Positions 45,735 to 54,181 of a stretch of DNA of 64,000 bases are shown here, piece by piece. The position numbers and the translations under genes were made by a program. Origin of the DNA: CALKZN01 sp050633585 (lineage in GTDB: Bacteria > Pseudomonadota > Gammaproteobacteria > Arenicellales > Arenicellaceae); the NCBI GenBank assembly GCA_050633585.1, contig JBOEGT010000031.1:1-64000 (forward strand), given 5' to 3'. Each line of letters opens with the position of its first letter. Within the stretch, counting starts at the first letter, position 1. The notes beneath the pieces are model-generated. The model did no database searches. It worked only from the letters and a program-made list of their open reading frames with translations, and was not told where the DNA came from.

Positions 45735-46835
45735 ATGTCTAAAATTGTCGAAAATCATCATGAAATTAATCAAGGTGTGTCAAAACATCCTGAATTACCC
45801 GTTATCGATTGGAGTCAAGTAGGTGCTGAAAAGCCGACACATGTGACAGTTGATGACCCCTCATCGATACCGGCTGCTGATATCGCGATCATCACATGGA
45901 CGTCAGATGAATGGTCTGCATTTGACCATGTGTTCATTAACAGTGATACCGAAAGAGGTCGCTATGCCAAGTCATGGCGAGACTATTGGCACCCTTACCC
46001 CAGCGCTAAGCCGATCTTATATTTTCAGTTAGTGACGGTCAAAAAATCCGATAATAGCGATATCAACGTGTTGCTTGTCAAATCAGAAGTCCACTTAGCG
46101 CATGCGCCATGGCGAAGTGGCTTGCAAGATATGGTGAAAGAACTTTTACAAAGTTCTGGTGCTAAAACTGTCCTATCGACAGGAACAGCTGGGGCAGCAC
46201 AAGATGATCAGAAATTAGGAGACGTGGTGTTAACGACTTCAGCAAAAATTTGGTTGAAAAAATCTGAAAATTTGCCGTGTGACTATAACAACAATAGCTT
46301 CGAAGGATGTCAGCGCTTTACGAGTACCCCATTGTTACAAGATGTGCAGCAACATCTGATGATGCCTTTATCAAATGTGTGGAATAAAAGTGTCATTGAT
46401 GAGCTATTGCTGAAGTTGAATTCGGAGTCAAAGTCTGAAGTGATGTCTTATCAGTACACATACAATGATTTGGTGAATAGTGCGTTGGATCCTGAGAATT
46501 TGACATCTAATCAAGTGCAAATTTTAAATGATGTCCCACTGTTGACAACAGATTTCTACTACACCACAGACACCGCTCACCCCTTAGATTATAGTTTTCT
46601 TGAAATGGATGATGCGGTGATTGCACACCAAGCCAGCGCGATGGATCGTGATGTGAATTATGCATTTATTCGCAACATTTCTGATCCGGTGGTGGTGGCG
46701 AAAGATGCGCAAGGTAATCCTGTCCCTGAAAGTGTTCAAGGAAATTGGTCTGGCATGATTTATAGCTATAGCGGCTTTTACACGAGCTTTAATAGTGCCT
46801 TAACGGCGTGGGCGACCATCACACAATTAGTCTGA
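45735..46835 (+). CDS. Nucleoside-phosphorylase-like (PNP/MTAN fold) protein
   Basis: A 366-residue protein with scattered matches to the PNP_UDP_1 superfamily, which cleaves or phosphorolyses nucleosides. The signs are the strand ADIAIITWTSDEW (48-60), the glycine motif STGTAGAAQ (148-156) followed by GDVVLTTSAKI, LEMDDAVI (289-296) in place of the usual M-E-x-E ribose contact, and RNISDPVV (313-320), matching R-x-I-S-D of MTA/SAH nucleosidases with the catalytic Asp. It is about 120 residues longer than housekeeping MTAN, with a long insert at about 175-270. Start fixed by GGAGAG before ATG 45735. A strong terminator follows. The substrate is unknown. Confidence 0.72.
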   Translation: MSKIVENHHEINQGVSKHPELPVIDWSQVGAEKPTHVTVDDPSSIPAADIAIITWTSDEWSAFDHVFINSDTERGRYAKSWRDYWHPYPSAKPILYFQLVTVKKSDNSDINVLLVKSEVHLAHAPWRSGLQDMVKELLQSSGAKTVLSTGTAGAAQDDQKLGDVVLTTSAKIWLKKSENLPCDYNNNSFEGCQRFTSTPLLQDVQQHLMMPLSNVWNKSVIDELLLKLNSESKSEVMSYQYTYNDLVNSALDPENLTSNQVQILNDVPLLTTDFYYTTDTAHPLDYSFLEMDDAVIAHQASAMDRDVNYAFIRNISDPVVVAKDAQGNPVPESVQGNWSGMIYSYSGFYTSFNSALTAWATITQLV

Positions 46836-46840
46836 GTATA

Positions 46841-46877
46841 AAAAAAGGGTCAGTTGACAAGTCAACTGACCCTTTTT
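46841..46877. terminator. Strong bidirectional terminator
   Basis: A perfect 17-bp stem (46842-46858 with 46861-46877) with a 2-nt loop, an A run on the left arm and a T run on the right arm. It ends the propeller/phosphorylase unit and could also stop the leftward zinc-ribbon unit that ends at 46931. Confidence 0.9.
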
Positions 46878-46930
46878 GCCTCCCAAGTACCATCCGGGTA
46901 AACTGGTGAATGTGTTATCAGATGCTGAAC

Positions 46931-47152
46931 CTATGATTCAACCATTCTCTTTGATGCGTAATATGCTTGTCGGCGAATCTCTTGTCGTTCTTTAATGCTT
47001 CTAACGGTATTACCTAATAAGCGCTTACTTTCATCTAGCAAAGACGCTTTGTAATCGCAGTGATCGCAGCGGATGCTACCGCCACTGAGTAATAGTGACG
47101 AGTCAAAAAAGATAGCGTGATCGCATTTCGGGCAAAAAGCCTGGTTTTTCAT
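46931..47152 (-). CDS. Small zinc-ribbon protein
   Basis: A 73-residue protein with CPKC at 7-10 and CDHC at 29-32, a likely zinc ribbon, and a basic helical tail (RSIKERQEIRRQAYYASKR). The ATG at 47152 has a near-perfect TAAGGAGG 5 nt upstream, so the longer frame is rejected. It follows the 246-residue unknown protein by 48 bp on the same strand, suggesting an operon. I know no family name for it. Confidence 0.75.
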   Translation of the reverse strand: MKNQAFCPKCDHAIFFDSSLLLSGGSIRCDHCDYKASLLDESKRLLGNTVRSIKERQEIRRQAYYASKRMVES

Positions 47153-47200
47153 ATTTTCCTCCTTAGCATATTGTCCATGTTGATAAGTTGACGTCATGAT

Positions 47201-47941
47201 TTATGAGGTCAAGGTGATGTTGTAAAGGTTTTCTGGTGATACCGCTAAGCCATTGTCATTGAGCGTCCATAATGGATGCACGGCTTTTGTTTGAGCAGTG
47301 AGATCTATGAATGCTTGATTGTTGCAACTAGGTTGCAGCGGTTCAGGTGTTGTTATTTCTTCGGAACTGCAAATCCATACTAAGCAATAGGTTTCACCGA
47401 CGCTGATAATAATTTCGCTAACATTTTCCGAGCCAAGCAATGTGTGGCAGGATTTTATAAGCGTTGTTGTATTCGTTAGGTCATTGGCGGAAGGTTTGTA
47501 TTCAAGGCATAGGCAGCGCATTGATAGCGATGACCAATCCAAAGAAGCACCACTTAAGTAATAACAGTCATGCGCTTGTATGGTTTGGTTGGCATACTTG
47601 ACGGGAAATTTAGACCAGCTCGCGGGAGTATTGCCATTGTCAGAAAAATTAAATACATCGCCATGTAGCTTTCCATAAGCACGCCCGATCACTGTTTCCC
47701 GGCTAGCTTCGTAATATGTCTCTTGAGATGGGTAGACCACTAAAGCAATTTCATCTGGCATTTGCTGGCTTGAGTAAGGCAAAATACCAGGAAAATATGC
47801 TTGTAGTCCTAATGGCGTCATGATCTGTGAAGTCACAGGAATAAATACGCTACCTAATAATTGGTAGAATTCGCTTTGCTTGGCTTGAAACTCCTCGTTC
47901 ATGAAGCCTTGCCATACTCGAATTGAATCTGCTGTATTCAT
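47201..47941 (-). CDS. Unknown soluble protein
   Basis: Unrecognised 246-residue protein with no signal peptide or membrane helix. The N-terminal 60 residues look helical (RVWQGFMNEEFQAKQSEFYQLLG). The rest alternates strand-like segments (DEIALVVYPSQETYYEAS, SEIIISVGETYCLVWIC). Five cysteines are scattered through the second half without a CxxC pair. It is divergent from the LysR gene across 231 bp and upstream of the zinc-ribbon gene, the geometry of a LysR regulator and its target operon. Confidence 0.65.
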   Translation of the reverse strand: MNTADSIRVWQGFMNEEFQAKQSEFYQLLGSVFIPVTSQIMTPLGLQAYFPGILPYSSQQMPDEIALVVYPSQETYYEASRETVIGRAYGKLHGDVFNFSDNGNTPASWSKFPVKYANQTIQAHDCYYLSGASLDWSSLSMRCLCLEYKPSANDLTNTTTLIKSCHTLLGSENVSEIIISVGETYCLVWICSSEEITTPEPLQPSCNNQAFIDLTAQTKAVHPLWTLNDNGLAVSPENLYNITLTS

Positions 47942-48172
47942 GGTTTGTTACTTCCGATTAACTTATTGTCATTATTGTTGGTTTATTGTGTTTTATTTTG
48001 CAGGTTTGAGCAAATCCACTTTAGATGTCCCCCTTATAACGTTTTGGAAAAATGTGGTTCTGAGTTTTTTTCAACTGAATAAATACGATAAATTTATGCG
48101 CAAGGATTAAAATTTTAAGTCGTTTGAGGTAGATTGTGACAATGTTCTAGGAATTTAAGATGGAGTTTTAGT

Positions 48173-49081
48173 ATGAAGCATTTAAACCCGAAGTTATTTC
48201 CTGCGTTTATGGCAGTTGCAGAAGTCAAAAGTTTTAACGAAGCTGCTGAGTTAGCATCCATGACTCAGGCGAATATTAGTAAGCACATTAAAGGTTTGGA
48301 AGAGCAAGTGGGAGGAGATTTGTTTGTTCGAACCCCTAAAGGCCCCGTGATTACTGAAACGGGCAAACGCCTCTTGGATCATATTAAGCGCATTGAAGAT
48401 TTGTACGCTGAATTTAGTGTCGACATTAACCAGAATCAACAAGACATGGAAGGCATGATTGCTTATTCAATGCCAGCATCTTGCTTGTTATCACCGCATT
48501 TCCCTCAGCTTCTAGAAAAGCGATTGCAATACCCTAAAATGGAAATAAAGTTGTCTACGATGCCTAGTAATCAAGTGTTTACTGAAGTCTTAGATGGGAA
48601 TATTGACTTTGGTTTTGTCACCAAATTAATCGAACACCCCAATTTGAATTTTTTGCCTTTCTGCGAGGAAGAGTATGTTCTAGTCGGCTCTCCTAGCATG
48701 CAAATTGATCAACTCAATGATCAAAATTTGTTAGATTATCAGTTTATTGAATACCCAGAGATGAGTATTTACTTTGATTTTTGGTTAAAACGGTTTTATC
48801 CCGAAATGACTAATATCAATACAAGTTCATTACACTTTGCCGGTAAAATTAACTCTATTCAGGGCGCGATTATGATGGCCCTTGGAGGCCTTGGTATTAC
48901 CGCTATTCCAAGCCACTGTGTGCAAGAATATATTGACAGTGGTGAGCTAGTTGTCTGGAAACCAGAAGACTTAACTCGGACATGCCTTAATCAGATATAT
49001 ATTATTGAGTTAAACACGAAAGAACGCTCTTTAAAGGCAAGTACTGTCATTTCGTGGTTTTTCGAAATGGTCAAACATTAG
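48173..49081 (+). CDS. LysR-family transcriptional regulator
   Basis: A 302-residue regulator. The winged helix-turn-helix is at the N-terminus (KLFPAFMAVAEVKSFNEAAELASMTQANISKHIKGLEEQVGGDLFVRTPKG) and a periplasmic-binding-like effector domain follows from about residue 95. GGAG lies 7 nt before the ATG. It is divergent from the unknown/zinc-ribbon pair, so those genes are its most likely targets. A Zur-like palindrome begins 46 bp after its stop. Confidence 0.88.
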   Translation: MKHLNPKLFPAFMAVAEVKSFNEAAELASMTQANISKHIKGLEEQVGGDLFVRTPKGPVITETGKRLLDHIKRIEDLYAEFSVDINQNQQDMEGMIAYSMPASCLLSPHFPQLLEKRLQYPKMEIKLSTMPSNQVFTEVLDGNIDFGFVTKLIEHPNLNFLPFCEEEYVLVGSPSMQIDQLNDQNLLDYQFIEYPEMSIYFDFWLKRFYPEMTNINTSSLHFAGKINSIQGAIMMALGGLGITAIPSHCVQEYIDSGELVVWKPEDLTRTCLNQIYIIELNTKERSLKASTVISWFFEMVKH

Positions 49082-49126
49082 AGCTGTCAACAACTCTCGC
49101 AGCAGGTTAAAAAAGAAAAATCTTCT

Positions 49127-49170
49127 TTAGAATAAAAATGATATGTTATAACATATCATTTTTATTCTAA
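49127..49170. promoter_or_regulatory. Zur-like operator within a 44-bp perfect palindrome
   Basis: The core GATATGTTATAACATATC at 49140-49157 matches the Zur consensus of gammaproteobacteria. The flanks continue the symmetry perfectly for a total of 44 bp (22 bp per arm, no spacer). It lies 180 bp before the dihydroorotase-like start and heads an operon of known zinc-starvation gene types. I could not place a confident -35/-10 pair relative to it. Confidence 0.82.
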
Positions 49171-49349
49171 GAGCAGCTTTTGAAATAACGAAAGTAAACT
49201 TTTTTTAGTCTAGGCGATAAGAGCTTAATGTGTATTTAACGGAGTTAAGCAGTTAAGACCTGCTTTTCGATGTTAGTTTCCCGATTAATTTTTATCTAAA
49301 AGTGAAAACTAAACTCTTGAAGCTGTTGGCTTTCAGGGACGGTGAGTGT

Positions 49350-50687
49350 ATGAATAATTCAATACTTTTTAAAAATGCGCTTTTAGTCAATGAAGGCAAG
49401 ATCATTGAAAATGATTTAAGGGTGCAAGGTCAATACATAGACCGAATTGATAAAGATATAGAGGCTAAGCCACACGATATTGTTATTGAGGCGAATGGGT
49501 GTCACTTGTTGCCAGGCATGATCGACGATCAAGTGCATTTTCGAGAGCCCGGTTTAACACATAAAGGAACTATAGCAAGTGAGTCACGTGCTGCTGTTGT
49601 TGGGGGTATTACTAGCTATATGGAAATGCCAAATGTAAGTCCAGCGACAACCACAATTGAGGCTCTGGAGAAAAAATACGAGATCGCTTCTCAGCATTCA
49701 ATGGCAAACTATGCATTTTATTTGGGTGCGACAGAAGATAACCTTGAGCAAATTAAGTTGTTGGATCCGAAAAAGCATTGTGGGGTTAAAGTCTTTATGG
49801 GGGCTTCCACTGGTGATTTATTGGTTGAGCACCCGAATGCGTTGGAGGGAATTTTTCGTGAAAGCCCAATACTAATTGTCACTCACTGCGAAAACAGTCC
49901 AATTATTGACCAAAATCTTGAAAAGTTTCGTCAGTCAGAGCAAGTGCCAACTATATTAGATCACCCCATTATTCGAGACACAGAAGCGTGTTTTGCTTCG
50001 TCATCTTATGCGGTTGCTTTGGCAAAGAAATACCAAAGTCAATTGCATGTGCTGCATATCACCACGGAAAAAGAATTAAGCTTGTTTGACGCTGGACCGA
50101 TTGAAAATAAGCATATTACTGCTGAAGCGTGTGTACATCATCTCTGGTTTAGTGATCAAGACTATTCTCGGTTGGGGAATTTGATCAAGTGTAACCCCTC
50201 TATAAAGTCGGAGTCAGATCGTGACGCCCTAATACAGGCACTACATAACAATCAGATTGATATTATTGCGACTGATCATGCGCCACACACCTGGGAAGAA
50301 AAACAATCAGATTATCATAATGCTCCAGCGGGCTTGCCATTAGTGGAACATGCGTTGTTAAGCTTGTTGGATCACGTTAAAGGCCAACGTCTTAAAATAG
50401 AGCAAGTTGTTGATAAGACTGCTCACAACCCTTCAAAGCGTTACGCCATAAAAAATCGAGGCTTTATTCGTGAGGGCTATTACGCCGATTTAGTGTTGAT
50501 TGACAGGAACAAGCCAACTCAAGTGAGCCATAAAAACACTTATTATCATTGTGGCTGGACACCTTTTAATAATCATCAGTTTTCTTCGAGCATTCAAGGA
50601 ACGTGGGTGAATGGGAGTCAAGTATTTGATGGACGCCAAGTGATTAACCACACACTACCGTCGAAGCGACTTGTTTTCGACCGATAA
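49350..50687 (+). CDS. pyrC: Dihydroorotase-like protein (zinc-starvation paralogue type)
   Basis: Amidohydrolase of the dihydroorotase family, for cyclising carbamoyl-aspartate in pyrimidine synthesis. The 445-residue protein keeps the carboxylated-Lys region GVKVFMGASTGDLL, metal histidines in VTHCENSP and LHVLHITT, and the catalytic Asp in IATDHAPHTWEEK. The usual metal HxH near the N-terminus reads Q61-V-H63 (MIDDQVHFREPG). I recall similar D-D-Q-V-H-F-R-E-P-G sequences in PyrC-like paralogues such as the one beside folE2 in Pseudomonas. The start at 49350 follows GGTGAG. First gene after the Zur-like box, it probably acts as a backup when zinc is scarce. Confidence 0.85.
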   Translation: MNNSILFKNALLVNEGKIIENDLRVQGQYIDRIDKDIEAKPHDIVIEANGCHLLPGMIDDQVHFREPGLTHKGTIASESRAAVVGGITSYMEMPNVSPATTTIEALEKKYEIASQHSMANYAFYLGATEDNLEQIKLLDPKKHCGVKVFMGASTGDLLVEHPNALEGIFRESPILIVTHCENSPIIDQNLEKFRQSEQVPTILDHPIIRDTEACFASSSYAVALAKKYQSQLHVLHITTEKELSLFDAGPIENKHITAEACVHHLWFSDQDYSRLGNLIKCNPSIKSESDRDALIQALHNNQIDIIATDHAPHTWEEKQSDYHNAPAGLPLVEHALLSLLDHVKGQRLKIEQVVDKTAHNPSKRYAIKNRGFIREGYYADLVLIDRNKPTQVSHKNTYYHCGWTPFNNHQFSSSIQGTWVNGSQVFDGRQVINHTLPSKRLVFDR

Positions 50688-50707
50688 CTTAGGAGAGAAA
50701 ATTGTTA

Positions 50708-51622
50708 ATGAATGATCTGCCGGATGTCACTTCGGATTTAAACGCTGAAAACCCACTAACCTTACAATGGGTGGGAATGGAAAACATCGCTGTTCCAGTC
50801 ACCATGTGGATGTTGGATGATAAACACCAGAATATGACGGCCAAAGCCAATGTTTATGTCAGCTTGGAAAAACCCAGCGCAAAAGGCATTCATATGTCAC
50901 GGCTTCATAAGGTCATTAATCATTTGGCAACGATTGAATGTAAACAAGAAAGTATCGAACATCTACTTGATGAAGTTATTTTGTCTCAAAAGGGAATCGG
51001 CTTTGGAGCCAAGCTGAAACTTGCATTCGATTTATTGTTAAAAAAACCAGCTCTACTGAGTGATGAAAGTGGTTATCAGTCATATCCAGTCACGATTAAT
51101 GCAGAAAAAACAGCACAAGGGTTGATGTGTGAGTATGAAGTGACGATACCTTATTCTAGCACCTGTCCATGTTCAGCCTCTTTATCTCGTCAATTGTATG
51201 CCAACGCCATTCATGAAACGTTTACAGAATCAAGAATCGATAAGGCGGCTCTTTTAGAGTGGGTGCAGTCTCAAGCAGGCTCAGTTGCTACGCCGCATAG
51301 CCAAAGGTCTTATGCCTATATTCGTCTTTCATTGGGAGATAATAATTGGCCTGATATCGCATCACTTATCTTTCAACTTGAAGGCATGATTGGAACACCT
51401 GTTCAAACGGCGGTAAAGCGAATTGATGAACAAGCTTTTGCAAAACTAAATGCTGAAAACCTGATGTTTTGTGAAGATGCGGCAAGGCGCATTAAGCTCG
51501 GGCTTGAACGTATGAATTTTGTTGAAGATTACTGGTTTAAAATCGAGCATCAGGAGAGCCTACATGCGCATAACGCGGTTGTCATAGACCAAAAGCAGAA
51601 AACCAAGAAGCATAATATTTAG
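50708..51622 (+). CDS. folE2: GTP cyclohydrolase IB (FolE2)
   Basis: Makes 7,8-dihydroneopterin triphosphate from GTP for folate and queuosine pathways without needing zinc, unlike FolE. The 304 residues include LQWVGMENIAVP near the start, KGIHMSRLHKVI, and the active-site cysteine in PYSSTCPCSASLSRQL, all family hallmarks. AGGAGAG ends about 10 nt before ATG 50708; an in-frame TTG at 50702 is a less likely start. FolE2 downstream of a Zur site is a well-described zinc-sparing arrangement. Confidence 0.93.
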   Translation: MNDLPDVTSDLNAENPLTLQWVGMENIAVPVTMWMLDDKHQNMTAKANVYVSLEKPSAKGIHMSRLHKVINHLATIECKQESIEHLLDEVILSQKGIGFGAKLKLAFDLLLKKPALLSDESGYQSYPVTINAEKTAQGLMCEYEVTIPYSSTCPCSASLSRQLYANAIHETFTESRIDKAALLEWVQSQAGSVATPHSQRSYAYIRLSLGDNNWPDIASLIFQLEGMIGTPVQTAVKRIDEQAFAKLNAENLMFCEDAARRIKLGLERMNFVEDYWFKIEHQESLHAHNAVVIDQKQKTKKHNI

Positions 51623-51638
51623 AACCGAGTTTTATGGT

Positions 51639-53621
51639 ATGAGTCATAGTAAAAAAGGTATATCTATCACACTTCCTGATGGTTCAATAAAGGAGTTTTC
51701 AGCAGGCGTTACAGTCATGGAGATAGCTGCAGACATTGGTCCAGGGTTAGCCAAAAGCACCTTGGCAGCTGAGGTGAACGGCAAACTTCTTGATGCGTGT
51801 GATCCTATTTTTGAGAATGCTGAAATTAAAATCATTACCTCGCGTGATGCCGAAGGGGTGGATATTATTCGTCACTCTTGTGCACATTTATTAGGTCATG
51901 CTATCAAGCAACTTTACCCCACAGCGCAAATGGTGATTGGGCCTGTTATCGAAAATGGATTTTACTATGACATCGCTTTTGAACGATCTTTTACTCCGAC
52001 AGATGTAACGGCCATTGAAGAGCGTATGCGGCAATTAATTGCGACACATTATGATGTGATTAAGCAGGTTTTGCCACGCGATAAAGTGATTGAAACCTTT
52101 GAAGATAGGAATGAAAGCTATAAGTTAAAACTAATTTCTGATATGCCAAAAGAAGAGGAAATGGCATTGTACTTTCATGAAGAATACATTGATATGTGTC
52201 GTGGACCGCATGTGCCCAACACGCGTTTTTTGGAGCACATGGCTCTGACTAAAGTGTCAGGCGCCTATTGGCGTGGTGACTCTAACAACGAGCAACTACA
52301 ACGAATCTATGGTACAGCGTGGGCGAATAAAAAAGACTTACGTTCCTATTTAAGGATGATGGAAGAAGCTGAAAAGCGAGACCATCGTCGCCTAGGGAAA
52401 GAGCTGGATTTGTTTCACTTTCATGAAGGCGCTATAGGCGCAGTTTTCTGGCACGCGAAAGGGTGGACGCTTTTTCAGCAACTGATTGAATATATGCGCC
52501 GACGTCAACGCGACTCAGGCTACATTGAAGTCAATACACCCGATATGATGGACAGGAAGCTATGGGAAAGGTCCGGTCATTGGCAGAACTATCAAGATCA
52601 TATGTATACGATGGTCACACCGGACGAGAGCACATTGGCACTAAAACCGATGAACTGCCCAGGCAGTGTGCTTATGTATCGTCAAGGGTTAAAAAGTTAT
52701 CGAGATTTGCCTATTCGCATGGCAGAGTTTGGCAAAGTACATCGCTATGAACTATCTGGTGCGTTACATGGCTTGCTTCGAGTGCGTCATTTTACTCAAG
52801 ACGATGCGCACATTTATTGTACGGAAAATCAAATGCTGGATGAGTGCACCAAAATTATCAGCTTGGTGCTGGATATATATCAACAGCTTGGTTTTGAGGA
52901 GATAAGTATTAAATTATCCACTCGCCCCGAAAATCGTATGGGTGACGATGCGACTTGGGATGTACTGGAAGCAGCGTTAATTGATTCTCTTAAAAACTTA
53001 ACATTAGATTATCAATTAAACCCCGGAGAAGGTGCATTTTACGGGCCAAAATTGGAATTTGTTTTGCGCGATGCTATTGGCCGAGATTGGCAGTGTGGTA
53101 CCTTACAAGTGGATATGAACTTACCTTCTCGATTTGATTTGGAATATGTTGATGAAAATGGCCTCAAGCAAACGCCAGTCATGTTGCACAGAGCTTTGTT
53201 TGGCTCACTTGAACGCTTTACGGGCATATTAATTGAGCACTATACGGGTAAACTACCCGCATGGTTAGCCCCAGTGCAAGTTGTTGTATTAACCATCTCT
53301 GAACCTTTCGCTGATTACGCTGAGCGATTGAGTCATGTTCTTGATGTCGCTGGCCTTCGAGTGGAGTTAGACAATGGCAAAGACAAGGTGGGTTATAAAA
53401 TACGCCAACAAACACTTAATAAAGTTCCTTTCATGTTGATTGTAGGCGCTAATGAGGTTGAGACGGGGCAGGTCACTCTACGTTTACTTAACGGAAAGCA
53501 AATCAATTTTCCTGATGTCCAAACTTCGGTAGAGTATTTGGTTGAAAGCTGTAGAGCTCCTGATGTCTTTGATCAACAGAAAGCGCTTGAATCATCGATA
53601 CAAGCTCTGCAAAAAGCATAG
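51639..53621 (+). CDS. thrS: Threonyl-tRNA synthetase (probable zinc-starvation paralogue)
   Basis: Class II synthetase charging tRNA-Thr. The 660 residues run TGS, editing domain (His79, His83, Cys187, His191 all kept), catalytic core and anticodon-binding domain. The three zinc ligands are kept as Cys340 (MNCPGS), His391 (DDAHIYC) and His517 (VMLHRA), but the almost invariant His after CPG is Ser343. A housekeeping thrS normally sits with infC-rpmI-rplT, which are absent here. Position behind a Zur-like box and folE2 points to a second ThrRS induced by zinc limitation, as known for Anabaena thrS2. Confidence 0.88.
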   Translation: MSHSKKGISITLPDGSIKEFSAGVTVMEIAADIGPGLAKSTLAAEVNGKLLDACDPIFENAEIKIITSRDAEGVDIIRHSCAHLLGHAIKQLYPTAQMVIGPVIENGFYYDIAFERSFTPTDVTAIEERMRQLIATHYDVIKQVLPRDKVIETFEDRNESYKLKLISDMPKEEEMALYFHEEYIDMCRGPHVPNTRFLEHMALTKVSGAYWRGDSNNEQLQRIYGTAWANKKDLRSYLRMMEEAEKRDHRRLGKELDLFHFHEGAIGAVFWHAKGWTLFQQLIEYMRRRQRDSGYIEVNTPDMMDRKLWERSGHWQNYQDHMYTMVTPDESTLALKPMNCPGSVLMYRQGLKSYRDLPIRMAEFGKVHRYELSGALHGLLRVRHFTQDDAHIYCTENQMLDECTKIISLVLDIYQQLGFEEISIKLSTRPENRMGDDATWDVLEAALIDSLKNLTLDYQLNPGEGAFYGPKLEFVLRDAIGRDWQCGTLQVDMNLPSRFDLEYVDENGLKQTPVMLHRALFGSLERFTGILIEHYTGKLPAWLAPVQVVVLTISEPFADYAERLSHVLDVAGLRVELDNGKDKVGYKIRQQTLNKVPFMLIVGANEVETGQVTLRLLNGKQINFPDVQTSVEYLVESCRAPDVFDQQKALESSIQALQKA

Positions 53622-53654
53622 TAATTATTATAAAATAGCGGCTACTTAACCAAA

Positions 53655-54044
53655 ATGAATATGCTGACTCAAGAGTTTATGAATAAAGATGAAATTATAT
53701 TGCTATTCAATGAATGGAATAGTGCATTACAAACAGGAGACCCTAAGAAAGTCACCTCACTTTATGAGACTAACGCTATTTTATTGCCGACAATATCGAA
53801 TAAAGTTCGCCATAACCACGAAGAAATTAATGATTATTTTGTCAGTTTTCTTGCCAAAGGGCCTGAAGGAGTGATTGACGAAGCGAATGTTCGGGTTTTT
53901 GGTCAAGTGGCTATTAACTCAGGTATTTACACCTTTACTTTCAAAGATGGTGCGGTCGTTCAAGCACGATTCACATTTGTGTATCGATGGAATGGCAGTC
54001 GCTGGATGATTGTGGAGCATCACTCTTCACAAATGCCTGAATAA
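53655..54044 (+). CDS. NTF2-like (SgcJ/CaMKII-association-like) protein
   Basis: A 129-residue single-domain protein of the NTF2 fold: FNEWNSALQTGDPKKVTSLYETNAILLPT at the start, and ARFTFVYRWNGSRWMIVEHHSSQMPE at the end, as in SgcJ/EcaC or CaMKII-association-like proteins. It follows the ThrRS gene by 33 bp and probably belongs to the same Zur-headed operon. Enzymatic activity is not established for the family. Start may instead be ATG 53679. Confidence 0.75.
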   Translation: MNMLTQEFMNKDEIILLFNEWNSALQTGDPKKVTSLYETNAILLPTISNKVRHNHEEINDYFVSFLAKGPEGVIDEANVRVFGQVAINSGIYTFTFKDGAVVQARFTFVYRWNGSRWMIVEHHSSQMPE

Positions 54045-54080
54045 TTACATTTGCTGCTAGGCACTGATATTCACACTGTA

Positions 54081-54117
54081 TACAAAGCTATTATGGAAGA
54101 AACATAATAGCTTTGTA
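54081..54117. terminator. 15-bp hairpin between convergent genes
   Basis: A perfect 15-bp stem (54081-54095 with 54103-54117) and 7-nt loop lie between the Zur-headed operon and the convergent DUF423 gene. Neither strand has a T run after it, so it may end transcripts in both directions weakly or act as a stabilising 3-prime structure. Confidence 0.55.
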
Positions 54118-54181
54118 CTTTGAGGTATTTGTGTCTTAGTTTTTGGTTTGCTAAACAGTCTTTGGTAGTAGTTACTATTGA

